DNA of 64,000 nucleotides from Branchiostoma floridae (GCF_000003815.2 NC_049981.1:6156904-6220903); one strand, 5' to 3'; counted from the stretch's first letter, positions 1-13,297 are shown. Numbers and translations: made by a program. The notes: generated by a model from the sequence alone, not told the origin.

Positions 1-1262
1 ACCGGAGGAATCTGCTTGGAGATTAAGTCAGATCCGCTATTTCCAACATATCGTGGGCAGGTTTTACGCCTTGAAAGAACATTTGCCGGGCCGGAATGTC
101 GGAAGATGTTGTACCGAGGAGGGGTTGATTCGCCCACGGAAGGCATGTCGCGATGCAATCAGATTGCTTCTCGCGGTCTGTGAATTAACTCAATTGACAC
201 CCCCCCCCCCCCCCCCCGAATGAACAAGATGTCTCCGACATAAAACCTTTCCGCCAAATTTTAAAGTTCTTCCGGGCGTAAAACCTGACCTTCATCTGTT
301 GAAAATATCGATTCTGCCCCCTCCCCAACAAATGACGCTGTCAAAAAGTCGCGAAGGAGGATACTAGGATCATGCAAAGAAAATCTGCATCATCGACAGA
401 TCGAAGTCAACGAAGGGTCTAGTGAGTAGTGTACAGTGTTCGGTGATCCGGTCGTCGACCTGCCCCTTCAAGCATTGTCTTTGGTGAGATCATGCAGAGA
501 AAAGCAATCGTCATCGACTCGAGGTCACAGGTTTAGCGTGGGGGGCAAGGGCCTAGTGGACTGTGTCCGGTAGTCGACCTGTCCCTCCCATAAAACATGA
601 CTCATGCTATTTGTGCCTGTTCTTTTGGCTGGACCGAAATTTTTGGCATGTTAAAAACTGTCGAGGGGCATTCGAAGTGGAGAAATATCGAATGGCATTC
701 AAGTGGATTCTAAGTGTTTTCTAACTATTCTAACTGCAGTATGACCGCATTTCAACATTAGTCGAAACATTCTTATCTCATTCGATGGAGAACCGAAACG
801 GCAAGCCACTTCGAATCCTGCCAGCATGGCCAAAGGAATATCTGGAATGCAGTGAGAATTTCTAGAATACGCTACGAATTCCCAGGAATAGACAAGAATT
901 TTCATTCTGACGGCATGTGGCTCATTCCTTCTCGTGTGAAGGGGGTATTCATGGATCTACTTGAAATTCCTACCCGAAAGGCCCCGAATGTGGCACGAAT
1001 TTTGCAAATACTTCATTCCGACTGGTTCTGCTTGATTCCTGCTAATTCGGTTTCAGTGAGAAGACTCTATTAATTTCATCTTCTGGGAGGGGGAAGGGAA
1101 TCAAATCCGCCATTTCCAACATACGAGTACCTCGCCCAGATGTTACGACCGGGAAGAACATTTGCCGGGAATGCCGGAGATAATGTACCGAGGAGGGGTT
1201 GATTCGCCCACAGAAGGCATGTCACGTTGAAATCAGATTGCTTCTCTCGGTCTGAAAATTAG
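1..1262. repeat. Direct repeat pair of about 180 bp
   Basis: Bases 8-190 and 1085-1262 are diverged direct repeats sharing blocks such as GAACATTTGCCGGG, ACCGAGGAGGGGTTGATTCG and ATCAGATTGCTTCTC. The spacing is about 1.08 kb. The part between holds TCATCGAC-rich sequence related to the tandem repeat at 5830-6350. No coding signal is recognised. They could be short LTRs or a tandem satellite. Confidence 0.6.
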
Positions 1263-3059
1263 CTCTCGCCGTATAATCAGGTGGCCTCCCCTCAGTACAC
1301 AAGATGTTTTCGCTACTATACGTCAATGTGTTCAAGAAATGATAATAAGATCAATGACTCGCTGGATGAAGGGGGAGATAGATGTACACTTTATTTTTCT
1401 TTCACTCTGTACAAACAAATTACACTCGGAAAATGCCTAGAAGCTGACATATCGGAAAATATACATTTGTGATTCTGAAGAATTTTTAGAAAAAATATCA
1501 GATTTCTATACATATATTCATTTCTTCAAAGACCCTTAACTTAGGAAAAAAAAATAAATTCATTTTTCCTGGGCAATATGATTTAGAAAAGAACTTTAAA
1601 ATAGATTGTTTTGATTTGTATACACTCTCACCAGGCTTTTTGTCTAACTCCCCAAAGCAAAACCTTGTTTCCTCACTTTTGAAGAAAGAATGCAACTGTA
1701 AAGACCCCACTAATTTGGATAAGTAAAGTTCGCAAAGACGTTTCCCAGAGCATCACATTAATCTTCATAACGTAAATATATGATTATGAAGTTGCAAAAC
1801 ATGATAACGTCACACATGGCCATTTATTAGAGTTGTTACACACAAAGTGAAAGGTTACTGATAACGTGGCTTACAATGGAGATTTAACTTAATTTATCAC
1901 CGCAGTATGTTTATCACTTTTTAATCTTTTGAGTAGGGTGTTTTCATCTGTGTTTATAACCATTACGTCTGAATACAATGAGTCGACTATACATGGGCCC
2001 ACTTCACCGAGAAATCTTTTGAAACTTGTGACGATGCTTGGCAACCCTTCTCCCGTGTTACATGAAGTTCACCATTTTCTAATCTTTTGAGTAGGGTGTT
2101 TTCATCAAGACTTTGTTTATAACCATTACGTCAGAATACAGAGTCGACTGTACGAACACAGCATAACCCGTGAACCAACAAAGTGGATGGCAAAAGAAAG
2201 TAGCTCTATAGAAACAATATAAGGCAATAATTAAAGCTACATCGGGACAAAATATTGCAAACAAGTTTCCGTAAAGAGACCGCAAATGAAATTTTTAACT
2301 TTTCGTAGGAAGTTGTAGGGCTCCCATAGATCAGTGCAAACTTTGTCTAGACCTTTATCAGCACAGTTTGTTAGTTCGGAACTCCGATAAGGTCATATGA
2401 TGAGGACAGTAGCCATTACCATCTATATCACTGCATTTAAAATTAGGTACTTGGAAAATAAAGCAATACTTATCTAGGGAGAGACAACTAATTAAATAAC
2501 TTATTATGTGAAAATAATACCATGCCCTCCCCCGGAATCTACTTGAATAAATTAGATAAAAAACAGAAACAGTTTAGAGTTCCTCTCGTGGCCTTCCAAA
2601 AACGTGCGGACAAAAAACACGTACGGCGAGTTGTGCCCTTACAGAGTTACGCAACCATTGCCATGGTGATGCTAAGCACCAGTCTAGAGTTATGTAAGAC
2701 CTAGCTGGAGTTGATATTGACCCAGGTTTGCACAGCCCCCTGGCAATTATACAGGTTCGGGTTCTAAGTTGTTTGTATACTATTAGGTAACAGGGAAGTT
2801 TGTGTAAACTTCTTCATTACATCAAACTATCATTTATTTTACCAAGACGTCAGGGGATATAAACTATGCACTGCTACTTGGACCAGAGATTGTTCATAGA
2901 TTGGGGCTGTAAAATCGCATTTGATTAAGTAAGCTAGTAAGTCAGCCCTCACGTTCATCGAGCAAAGCTTCCACAGGACTTTAAGGAATTGATACATTCG
3001 GGCCCTCAAAGCGCGTCAAAGCGGCAAGGTCGGGAGCCGATGTTCGAAGTCTCAGTAAT
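1263..3059. other. Gene-free spacer with a local duplication
   Basis: AT-rich sequence. A segment at 1911-1990 recurs at 2070-2155 (AATCTTTTGAGTAGGGTGTT, then TTTATAACCATTACGTC). Nothing else is recognised. Confidence 0.5.
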
Positions 3060-3947
3060 GCCTAGGTTACACATAGCCGACTTTGGCTCCCGAACACTAG
3101 CCGACTCTTAGCCGACCCATGTCGGCAGTAGTTCGGGAGTAGTCTGACCAGTTTAGGCCACGCCTATTTTTTAGTGCCGAACATGTCCCGAACACCTCCC
3201 GACCAGTAAATGACTTACTCCCGACTGTGTCCCAAATGCTAACTAACCTATCACCAACCATCCCGACTTCTAGCCGCAGACTGCCGAATCACTCCTGACT
3301 GATCCCCAACCGATTGACGACCCTTTTTCGACTTGAAATAGACATAATAAGCGATTTTCAAAAGAGTGCTCATTTTCGTTCTTAATCAAGAATGTCCTTT
3401 GTTCTATTTGTAAACATCACCAAGAGGTCAAATTTAGATCACATATAGCTTCAGTGCGGCATTTATGGGTCTTTTTGCTTTTGGCTGGATGTCGGTCGTG
3501 TGAAGTTCGGGAGTGATTCGTCTACGTTCTGGCAATAGTCTTTTTGCTTGGGAATGAGTTAGCAGAGATTTGTCTAGGGTCTTGGGGTGAATCATTGGTA
3601 AGTTGGAAACAATCTGGTAGTAAATCAGCAATGTTTATGGCGTGGTTAAGATTTAATTTGACTGCTGACTTACTCCCGAACACCAACCGAACACCAGCCG
3701 ACCGTGCCGACCACCAGCCGACCACCAACCGACCCATTCCAGAGTTGCCGTTCAGAGCCGAATGTTTTGAACATTTCAAAACATTCGGATGGAGCAGCCG
3801 AACACAAGCCGACTCAGCCGAACGCCAGCCGAACGCCATCCGACTCAGCCGGACGCCAGCCGACTACAGCCGACTAGCTCCCGAATCACTCCTAAACCAT
3901 AGTCGGGAGAGAGTCGGGAGCCAAATTCGGCTATGTGTAACCTAGGC
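3060..3947. mobile_element. Non-autonomous DNA transposon with 34-bp terminal inverted repeats
   Basis: The left end GCCTAGGTTACACATAGCCG and its inverse at the right end match over 34 bases with one mismatch. Inside, both ends are built from a degenerate array of AGCCGAACNCC-like words (and the inverse GTTCGGGAGT), while the centre is AT-rich. No transposase frame is present. The open frames here simply translate the array. The superfamily is not assigned because no target-site duplication is clear. Confidence 0.8.
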
Positions 3948-5829
3948 ACGAGGGACCTTGTGTTTCAATAACTCTTTATTTTGCTGGTGTTGCTTAATTG
4001 TTCTTTATACCAAGGAAGGTATGATATTCGATAAAATGTAACACGTTACTTCTCATCCAGTGCCGTCAGTGAGGTACAAATATATGCAAAATATGGGAGG
4101 AAATTTTCCAACAGCGATCGTGTTCGAAACGCTGACTTAGAATTCTGCGATTAGAAAACAGTCTCTCGATACATATTATATGATGTGAAATATACTGTTG
4201 ATAATAAAAAAATCAACCCGAAAAGCGCGGCATTTTTTTCATATTATAAATTACAAAAGCCTTAAATTCGACTTTACAATTCATACTGACACCGGCCGAA
4301 TTTGTAGATCGGTCAGAGCTCGCCGCATTTCAGCATCGCCCGAACATTGGCTGTATTTTTCGCTGAAAATCTTCCCCCTTTACAAATGGACGGAGCTCGT
4401 CCAACGTCCGTCCAACACAACTGATTATAATTTTTTAATTAGATTGTACTATGTCTTGAACATGGACGAAGTCAGAACTGACTAATAGTTAGCTTATAGC
4501 TAGTTGGTAGATAATGACTTCTCTGTGTCGCTTGTTTCGGGAAATGTTTAAGTATATTCAACCAAGGCCTGTGAGTGAACGGAACAAAAACTGAAGTCAC
4601 AACTTACATGAATTCGGTGAAGGTTCTTACTTAAGTCAAAAGGCAGCTCTTGTCCAAATTTGACTCTCCGGTGAACTGTGCCGGTTGTCTATGTCTCGCA
4701 CGTACGCATACATGTCCGTCCGGTCCTATCGCTTGAAGTCACTGACGCAACAAAACATCCACCAATCACAGTTCAATGGTGGTCCATATATGGCAAAGTC
4801 ACGCCTTTAATGCCATTGAGTCACGTGGGGAAGTGTTTAGAAAGCGTGTTAGAAAGCGCTGTTGATTAATTAGGTGGGCGAGACAGCAAGTTCAGACCAG
4901 TGTTTTTGTCAGAGCAAGTTGCCTGCTTCCGTGGTACACTAACTGGCGTGTTAAGAGTATGAGCATAGATAGACATACAAAACTACACAAAGATTCCCAA
5001 AGAATCAGATTTATCTTCTTTAAGTCACCCAATTTATGAGGCGCACAACATTATACCATCGCAAATGGCAATGAAGTAGAGTTATGACAGCCAAACTGGC
5101 ATGTCGCTGATTTAGGCTTAGGTCCCAAAATTGCACCGGTGCCCGTTAGGGATCGATGTAGCCCCTACCAGGCTCCAAAGCCACAAATTTGTCCCGCTGG
5201 CCTGCCGGATACCAGGGGTACCCCTCGGTGTTCCCCACGGGTAGGTGATGGCGGCTATTTATTACCGGGTCCCGGTTTCATTTTAAGTCGGACTTAAATT
5301 CAATCCGGGGTTCGGCCGGGGCTAAAAATACCCCGAGAGCCGTTAGGCTTTCCAAGGTTCCACATTGGAGTCAAGATCGACAATGCAAAAAAAAGCCCGT
5401 CCGTCCATGGCTCCTTTTTCCAATTTGACCCCAAGCGTTGACGTGTCTTACAATGGACATTTAACGTGATTTGGTACGCAAAATGTTTACGATTTTCATT
5501 CTTTAAGTTTGTTGTTTCAATCCGGGCCTTCTTTACATCCATTAGTTCTGCATACAATATACGAATATACGAGCATAACATAATAGAAAGTTGGCGGAGT
5601 TGCCCGGAACTTTCCTGCATAGCAAATACTATTCTCCAAGCAGAGGTTCGGTTGCGGATATGGTATATATATAATAGTGGTCGCGACCCAACCTCTACTT
5701 GGAGAATAAGCAAATACGACTGCGCACGAGCTTGATCCGCGACACGTCACCTTGAAATGTAGTTCGCTCAAATGAAACTACATATTGACGGGAAAAGAGT
5801 CTAACGGGATCATAAAAGAAAATACAATG
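3948..5829. other. Gene-free spacer
   Basis: Mostly AT-rich. The stretch at about 5130-5350 is GC-rich (CCGGGTCCCGG, CAATCCGGGG) and looks like part of a dispersed element. No coding or RNA feature is supported. Confidence 0.4.
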
Positions 5830-6350
5830 GTGTGATTCAACGCGCCATTGCCACACAGGTCATCGTCCGGTCATCGACCTATCTCTCCCATAAACCGGGA
5901 AAAACAATCATCATCGACTGGTGCGATTCAATGCAAATGTCATCGACATATACAAAGGTCATTGCCACACAGGTCATCGTCCGGTCATCGACTGGTCTAT
6001 ATCATAAACTGGGAAAAGCAATAATTTATTTATTTATCTATTTATTAGGATTCTCCATATACGATGACAATGGAGGTTATGGCGAAACAGGTGTCAAAGG
6101 TCACCTCTTCAAAGCCGCCATACACACATGTTCGCACATGTTTACACACGGCGGGGTTATACACGCAGTCGGATTTGAACCCGCGACCTCTCGGTCACGA
6201 GGCACGAATGCCGCCGCTGCGCCACGCGACTTCACTTCATCATCGACTGGTGCGATTCAATGCAAATGTCATCGACATATGTGAAGGTCGTTGACACACA
6301 GGTCATCGTTCGGTTATCGACCGGTCTCTCTATAAAACGTGACACACGTA
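5830..6350. repeat. Tandem repeat of about 120 bp (TCATCGAC family) interrupted by a SINE
   Basis: Units contain GTGCGATTCAATGCAAATG, ACACAGGTCATCGT, CGGTCATCGACC and CATAAAC. Two full units lie before 6020 and one after 6235. The SINE has inserted in the CAATCATCATCGAC part of a unit. Related sequence occurs at 360-600. Confidence 0.75.
6028..6235 (-). mobile_element. tRNA-derived SINE
   Basis: The minus-strand head has an A box (TGGCGCAGCGG, 6214-6224) and a B box (GGGTTCAAATCC, 6171-6182) at the spacing of a tRNA gene. A unique body and an AAATAAATAA tail follow. The acceptor stem does not pair, so it is not a functional tRNA. A partial copy lies at 29885-29990. Confidence 0.85.
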
Positions 6351-8935
6351 CATGCACTAGTATAATTGTCCTTTGTGGGATCAAGCCAAGAAAACAATCT
6401 CGTCAAAACTGAGGTTTTTAATCTCACCCACAAAGCTGTATTTGCTTGAAAGCTTCTGGATTCAAATTTAGGACGATTATTTTCTGGTTACATAAGGGCG
6501 GTTGTGTTACCAGACATCTGATATGAATGATGCCAAATATCACCCTAGTTGTCAAGTTTGTGAAACGTGAAATAAAAATTTTGCTTTGGGATTTTTTTTC
6601 AATTTCTGAGTTTAAGTATTATAGTGACGGTTGTCGTCTAAAATGACATTTTTCGCACTCAATTGTTTACAATTCAATATTGAAGGTATTGCTTAAAAAT
6701 CCCTAAAACAAAATTTTTTGGATCCTGAAAACAGTTGCAGTCATTTTAAGCTGTGAAGTAGGTAAGTTGGGTTCTTATCGGTCACAATCTTAACACGACG
6801 TTTGCACGTGTACCATGCCGCACGCGTACGGATAGCCGGAGGCCAAAGGTGTAGCGTTAGGCCAAATTAAGTAATTAGCTTATAGTTTATGAATGACATC
6901 CTCTGCAGACTGCAAAAATAGTGAGATAGGGCGAAAAACAAACAAGATGGTCAGAAAACAAACAAGATGGCAAATTCTCAAAAGAATGGAAATGACAAAA
7001 TATGGCATCACAACCAACAAGGCATCCATTCCTGTTTTTTTAGTGCACTAGTGTAGTAAAAGAGAGTAGTGTGGTAGACTGGACTAGACTGGCAAACATA
7101 CCCATGGCTTCCATGTGGGCACCACTCTTATAACAATCCAGCAAGTTACACTTCTGCAAGTACAGACAAGACTCCCTTTTTAGTGTCAATTCTACATGCA
7201 ATCATTAGGTCACAACACAACCATTTTACCAATTTTGTTCTATCTGACCATCCCTGAAAAAGAAGATTTTTTTGTCCGAAATAAGGCGAAAATTAATGGG
7301 TAGGTAATTGATCGTAAACAACAGGCCCTCAACACTCGCGCCAATAGCTTCATTTCATGTCAAAGGACCCCAACAAAGTGTCAGTATACCCAAAAAATGG
7401 TTTATATTGGTGACAAAAGGATTTTTTCCGAAGTGACGCGTCTTATGTGAAAACGGTCGTAAGCTTACAGTGTTGGTTGGTGTCCCATGTTTCAGAAAAA
7501 TGCCTATTAGTAAGTACATTCAAAATAAGACTTAAATTTTGCGTAAAAAAATTAATCAAAATTAGTGTCACAACTTACAGGAAGAACTCTTTTGGCAAGT
7601 ATTAGGAAGGGTGATGCAACAGTTACACCCCCCACCCCCCACCCCCCAATAGTTCAAATTTAGTCACTTCGGCAACAATTAACCTAAGTTTTGAAAACAA
7701 AAAAAAAATTGCCTTACCCTGGCAACCAGTTGTTTTTTGGAAATTTTTTTGGAAAATCGCTAATTTCAGTTTGAAGTTTCCTTGCTATAATACTGTTTTC
7801 TTACATAAACAAAATCTTATATTATTTAGTATATATATTTCATAATCGAATAACATGAATGATGACGGCATATTACGCCCTTATGTCGTCAAATTTCTTA
7901 CAATCTTAATTTATGATGTCAACGCCTTTCTATAGAAATTGTTATCATATGATAAGTAATTTAGGAAATACAAGGGCCTAGAAAGCCCCAGCACCCAAAA
8001 AAAGCCCGGTCTCAAAAGTAAAAGTTGCGTCATACCTTGCCAGACGTGTTCCCGATGAGTGCGGACCGGTTCTTCAAAAATAGCAGACTCTTAACTGTCA
8101 CGTTAAACACTTTAGAAAATACAACTTCAACTATCTTCTAGCTTTCCGGGGTTGTGAGTTTCCAGCCTCGGATCTGGACCTTACGACTTGCTGCTAAACT
8201 CTCTCTACCGGAATCCTTCTCAACTCATTGAGTACATCCAACAAGCTCTGGGATTCTGATAAATTGGCAGCACGTGATAAATCAAAGGTTTTACATGATT
8301 GGTGGGATTTTTTAAAGCTTCTCTTCTGATTGGAGGGGTGCAACAGATTTGGTTTTGACCAGCTCAGCCTTTATTTCTGCAAAACACCCTTTGGAAATCC
8401 TCAGGGTTAATTTACATGTAGGAGGTTACATTAGGAGCTTGACCTTAGGCCATTGACCTCTAAACAAGATACGACTTTAAGTTAGCTCTTTTTCTACGTA
8501 CTTTATGCATATGTGAATACTTGTCATTTGGTGTACCATTATTATTTTTTCCAATGTAAATGTACCACTGTATAATGTATTTACCTTCGATGGCACCCAA
8601 CATCAGCATTGCTGCCTAGGATGCCCTCTGTATTGCCTTGTTGCAATTTCAGTTAAACAAAATAAAATAAACCTGACTCGATATCTGGCGGGTTGTGCGT
8701 GTTGTCTCGCACGTACGCGTGATCGGTATGACGTCACAGTTACAAGACAAAGTGGTGAATGCACTCTAGCAGAGCTAATATTAACATTACCACTGCGACA
8801 TTTGAAAATAACATGTCCCAGTGGTAAATGCATGGGTTTAGTGAGTCTCATATTGTACAAACACACATTGCATATTTCACCACACATGAAATTCTACAAA
8901 AAGTCGGCTGATTGTGTATTCATTGATATATAAAA
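6351..8935. other. Gene-free AT-rich spacer
   Basis: No exon, RNA gene or structured repeat is recognised. It holds short homopolymer runs, including alternating C and A near 7627-7648. Confidence 0.4.
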
Positions 8936-9110
8936 AAGAATTCACGGGTCTCAGTGGCAAGTGTGCAGATGTTGACACACTGGCAGCACCAAATCCGTAG
9001 GTGTTTTTTTGGCACCTTTAGACAGATTAGCCGTGAGGCTCGGTGGGCGTCACTCCACCGTTATTGGGGCAACGCTCTAGCCGTTGCGCCACACAGACAC
9101 CCCATTGATA
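8936..9110 (-). mobile_element. Possible degenerate SINE
   Basis: The minus strand has an A-box-like GTGTGGCGCAACGGCTAGAG, but the B box is not convincing. It may be a decayed tRNA-headed element. An AT-rich ATATAT stretch lies beside it. Confidence 0.35.
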
Positions 9111-9369
9111 TATGATATTGATATTAATATATATATATATTGATATATAATGTTTTATATAATAACACTCCCTTCTGGATTTTGTGTCTCCTTTAAAATG
9201 TTTGGTTGTCACTAGTAAAAGAAAAACCAGGCTGCGCCACCTACCGAACATTAGCTAGTCTACAGCGACCACTTTACTCTTGGTTAGACCAACGCAAATA
9301 ACTTTATTGATCACATCCTCTGCAGACTTTAAATTCAAGGGCACTTTTGGAGGCACGCTCGATAGTTGT

Positions 9370-9615
9370 TATGATATGAATATGGTAAGAAAATTGATAA
9401 GAAACCTTTATTGTTAACTTTTTGTGTGAAATATTTAGGTATTATGGGAATTACCCGTAAATTAATTTTAAAAAATCAATTAATGACGTCATAATTACAT
9501 CATATTACGTTATAAGTATATAAAAAATTCAGGAATTATGCAACTTGACGGGCATATCACCCCCTGAAAATTTGGTGATCGTACAATAAGCCGTTTTGAA
9601 CTTACGCAGGGGGGT
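9370..9615 (-). mobile_element. piggyBac-like MITE fragment (copy A)
   Basis: In reverse orientation it matches 44680-44880. Shared blocks are ACGGCTTATTGTACGATCAC, AATTATGACGTCATTAATTG and CCATAATACC. The ends are missing. Confidence 0.75.
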
Positions 9616-10370
9616 GGGGGGATAAAACGTTTGCTTAGGTCATTATTTTCCTTAATGTATATCCAGCTCTCTGTCGTTTAATCGTCAAGTCAAAGTGCCA
9701 TTGTTTTTCTTTACTACATTAATTTGGCTCATTGACTGCTCCTTTAGTTTGAGGTGAATCTAGACATCTGCTTGAAGAATAAATACTTCTTTAACCAGTG
9801 ACAACATCACAACACTATCTTTATTTATTCTACAAAGGAAGCTGATTGGAACCAAAATAACATTACATATTGGTTAGGCAGCATAGAGGGTAGGCTATTA
9901 TAATTGTGCTATATCTGTATGCCCTAAGTCTTAGCTTACTTTAGACAACAACAACAACGATGTATAGGAAATCACCATGTCTTTATTGTCAGAATTGTTC
10001 TCAGCAACGTTTTGTTGGGATGTTTGGCAGCTATTGATGAAAACAATGGATAGTTTTACATGAGCTGTTTGCGTGTCTAGACTGTATTGACTTTGAACAG
10101 TGATTTTATCTCTCTATAAAATCACTGTAAAGCTGATCAAAACTTTTAAGGATCACATGTAAAGTTACATATTTGTTCTATAGCTCCGCAGTTGAACAAA
10201 TTATTAAGACTTTGCGACCGAATCTTTCTTGTTGAAAATATACATTCATTAATAATTGTCACTGACTGAAGGTAGTGGATGCTATCTGAAATGTTTGATC
10301 TTTCCCAGATCTTATTAAGTTGCTTGAGTAACTGTATCAAATATTTTTTTTTACTTATAAGGCCATGTTG
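9616..10370. repeat. Spacer ending in half of a TACTCAAGCAACTGG element
   Basis: Only the last part (about 10255-10340) is recognised: GACTGAAGGTAGTGGATGCT and GTTGCTTGAGTAACTG match the second half of the element at 33497-33655. The rest shows nothing. Confidence 0.5.
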
Positions 10371-11222
10371 ATTTGATTATATGGATGACATCCGCGCTCG
10401 CACCAATTTTCGGCCATTTCCAAAAAAAAAAAAAGTTTTTGACCACACAGTACATTGTGCAAAGCAGCTGTAAAATGAGCACATATATGCCGTAAATTGA
10501 AAAAAGTATCAGAAAACAGATAACTAATGCCATAGAATGCCAAAATAAATCTATAGTCAAAGAATAAGATGTGAAAAAAAAATCTATTGTTGGTAGGGGT
10601 AGGTACCAGTACAGAAAATTTAGGTACAGGTTCCGTTCAGGTCCAGAGGATCATTTCAAGATCCGGACCTGAACCTGATTGTCTGTGGAAACTTGAGAAT
10701 TTGCTATACTCAAAACAATGATAATTGGCCAATTTTGCTACAAAGGAATCTTTTTGGTGGATTATCTGACTCCCACTGGCGTTTTAAAATCCCATCTCCA
10801 AGTAATCAAGTTTCTGTACCTTTGACTTGTAGAAACTTGGTGCAAATGACTATAAACTCTACTCAACTTCGCTCTTGTTGTCTTCTTGGCCCCCGGTAAG
10901 ACCCCAAACGCCCTCCGACATAGTGTGTCCATTTTCTAATTGGCGAAACCGGTTCCACTGATTTTTTTCAGGTCTTTTTTTTCGGATCGGTCCAATAAGA
11001 AAAAAAAAAACGTTTTGCACCTGTACGATGTACTGGTCCCTACACCTAACTGTTGGTATACCATACTATGTGTGTTTAGTCCTATGTTCAACCTTCCTGA
11101 CCACTTAGATTTCATGCTGAAGTCAACTTTTTTTTTGGCCAAACTTTTTTTTTTATTCGCTCGCTCGCATCAGTTCTGGAGGTCCCAGAGGATGTCATCC
11201 ATATAATCAAATCAACATGGCC
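10371..11222. mobile_element. PIF/Harbinger-like non-autonomous transposon
   Basis: Its 33-bp terminal inverted repeats are identical (starting GGCCATGTTGATTTGATTAT). They are flanked on both sides by TAA (10368-10370 and 11223-11225), the target-site duplication of PIF/Harbinger. The interior has no transposase. It includes A- and T-rich stretches near the ends. Identical ends suggest recent movement. Confidence 0.85.
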
Positions 11223-12214
11223 TAAGTGTCGAAAATGAAAAAAAGTACACTGATTTTGTCTACACATACAATTTATACAAATCATGCGAACATGGACTCA
11301 GTCAATAATATTCTCCAGCTTAAATACCAAGGTTGTATTATAAAATCACTCAATGAATTCGACTAAAGTACCAGGTCTAAGTATGGTCCTAACCTCCGTG
11401 GTATGGAGGCAGGCTTAGACAGTACGTATTTGAGTTTCTCTTTAAAACACATTGGAAAATACAAGACAAATGTCTTGAACAGATAAAGAACCGAACTGAC
11501 GAAGTCCCCGACACAACCTGCAATAGTAACATAATAATTATACAGTTCTGCATACAGATCTCCAGCTTATATTGGTTTCTTTGACTGCCAACTAAATTTA
11601 GATACAATCATTATAAGATATATCTCTGTGAAGAATTTATGCAGAAGTTGCAAATTATACGTAGGTTAGAAGTATTTAAAGACCAACCCCGTACTATAAA
11701 ACCACCCAATAAATTCTGCTAACGTAAACTACTAGAGCTCAGTCTTCTGTTGACTGTGGTGGAGTTCACATCGGGGAAGGCTGGCTGAGACTGCTGACCA
11801 ACACAAGTTTATTTTCCATTCAATGTTGATATTAGCATTATACTACATAAGGTATTGAAGTATGATTATACATAAAGCTTTACCTAACCCAGAAAATAAA
11901 GCAATGAAAATGCTGGCTTGTCTTACTCTGGTACTCTGAGACATAACTGACAGTTACAATTGTACAGACTACATAGCCCCTGTTGGTACACTTACAAATA
12001 GACACCACATTATTAGCCATATTAGACACATAAATATCAGAGCTACTTCAGTTATAAGGAAGATTTTCAAGTTGCAATTATGTGTTGTAGATACAAAAAG
12101 ACACTTTGATACAAAGTTGGCAAAGCAGAGTTGAAAGTTTCAATTTGAACACAAGGTTGGTTTCCCAATATTTGAAAGTCGCTGTTATTAGGACCTTGAT
12201 TATGTAAGCCAAAA
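11223..12214. other. Gene-free spacer
   Basis: AT-rich. A weak local similarity exists between 11337-11380 and 11690-11740. No feature is supported. Confidence 0.4.
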
Positions 12215-12280
12215 ATAGTTACTCAAGCAACTGGATATGGTTTTGAAACCATATCCAGTTGCTTGAGTAACTATTTTGGC
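12212..12280. repeat. Near-perfect palindrome of the TACTCAAGCAACTGGATA family
   Basis: Two arms of about 35 bases (AGTTACTCAAGCAACTGGAT and inverse) almost touch, with one extra A in the left arm. Related single arms lie at 10310, 28650, 33503 and 36118. It looks like a solo pair of terminal repeats left after loss of the interior. Confidence 0.8.
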
Positions 12281-12650
12281 ATATCTTATTACCTGGATGT
12301 CTAACCTACATCGACGTATCTTGATTATGTAACTTTGTTACAACTATCTGGATCATTCTGCAGGGTTTGATAGTGTTTCCTTGAAAACCAGTAGAGAAAA
12401 ATATTTGAATTTTTGACCAGTATTTTATGCTAATCTGTCCCTGCCTTTTTTCCAGCCTGTAGACAGTCTGGGATGTTTATTAGTTTATGTATTTATAGGG
12501 GTCAATTCACCACTCTAGCTGCTGGGATGGTCACAGTAGGGAGTATTTCCTTAGTGCTTTTCCCAGGCACACCTGCATGGTCTTTAAGCATATAAGCGAC
12601 TGTTCAATTGTGATATCAGTTCATAAAGCTTTATTACTGAAGGCCCATAC

Positions 12651-13042
12651 NNNNNNNNNNNNNNNNNNNNNNNNNNNNNNNNNNNNNNNNNNNNNNNNNN
12701 NNNNNNNNNNNNNNNNNNNNNNNNNNNNNNNNNNNNNNNNNNNNNNNNNNNNNNNNNNNNNNNNNNNNNNNNNNNNNNNNNNNNNNNNNNNNNNNNNNNN
12801 NNNNNNNNNNNNNNNNNNNNNNNNNNNNNNNNNNNNNNNNNNNNNNNNNNNNNNNNNNNNNNNNNNNNNNNNNNNNNNNNNNNNNNNNNNNNNNNNNNNN
12901 NNNNNNNNNNNNNNNNNNNNNNNNNNNNNNNNNNNNNNNNNNNNNNNNNNNNNNNNNNNNNNNNNNNNNNNNNNNNNNNNNNNNNNNNNNNNNNNNNNNN
13001 NNNNNNNNNNNNNNNNNNNNNNNNNNNNNNNNNNNNNNNNNN
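12651..13042. other. Assembly gap, 392 N
   Basis: An N run of estimated rather than placeholder size, 254 bases beyond the chitin synthase stop. The spacer between it and the stop shows only T-rich sequence. Confidence 1.
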
Positions 13043-13291
13043 AGATACATTTTTTTTTTATCGTGGAGAAGTCTGGTTTTTCAAAGTCCGTGTTTAAAGT
13101 AGATCATTTTGCTTCTTATGATATATCCATATGATTGAGAGGCGATACACAATAATTTAAAAGGGGTTGACCATTACCAGGAAATCTTTTTTATGATAGG
13201 TTGTATAAATGAAGAAGCTTATTTTTAAGCGTTACTTTGTGTAAGCCTGGCCTGTGCCTGTTGTTTTCCCCAGCCTATCCCATACGATTCT

Positions 13292-13297
13292 TTTATT
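13292..13297 (-). promoter_or_regulatory. Possible poly(A) signal overlapping the CHS stop
   Basis: AATAAA is formed by the stop codon region itself (TAATAAAAG). Its position makes use as a cleavage signal possible but unproven. No better candidate is obvious in the short stretch before the N run at 13042. Confidence 0.3.

Noticed and set aside
1-1262. A solo LTR retrotransposon bounded by the 180-bp direct repeats
   Set aside because: No primer site, polypurine tract or coding remnant is visible between them. They are reported only as a repeat pair.
3544-3945. 133-codon frame with TNRTPADRADH type repeats
   Set aside because: It is a translation of the subterminal word array of the 3060-3947 transposon.
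6165-6235. A genuine tRNA gene on the minus strand
   Set aside because: The same head and body occur at another locus with an A-rich tail, so it is a SINE.
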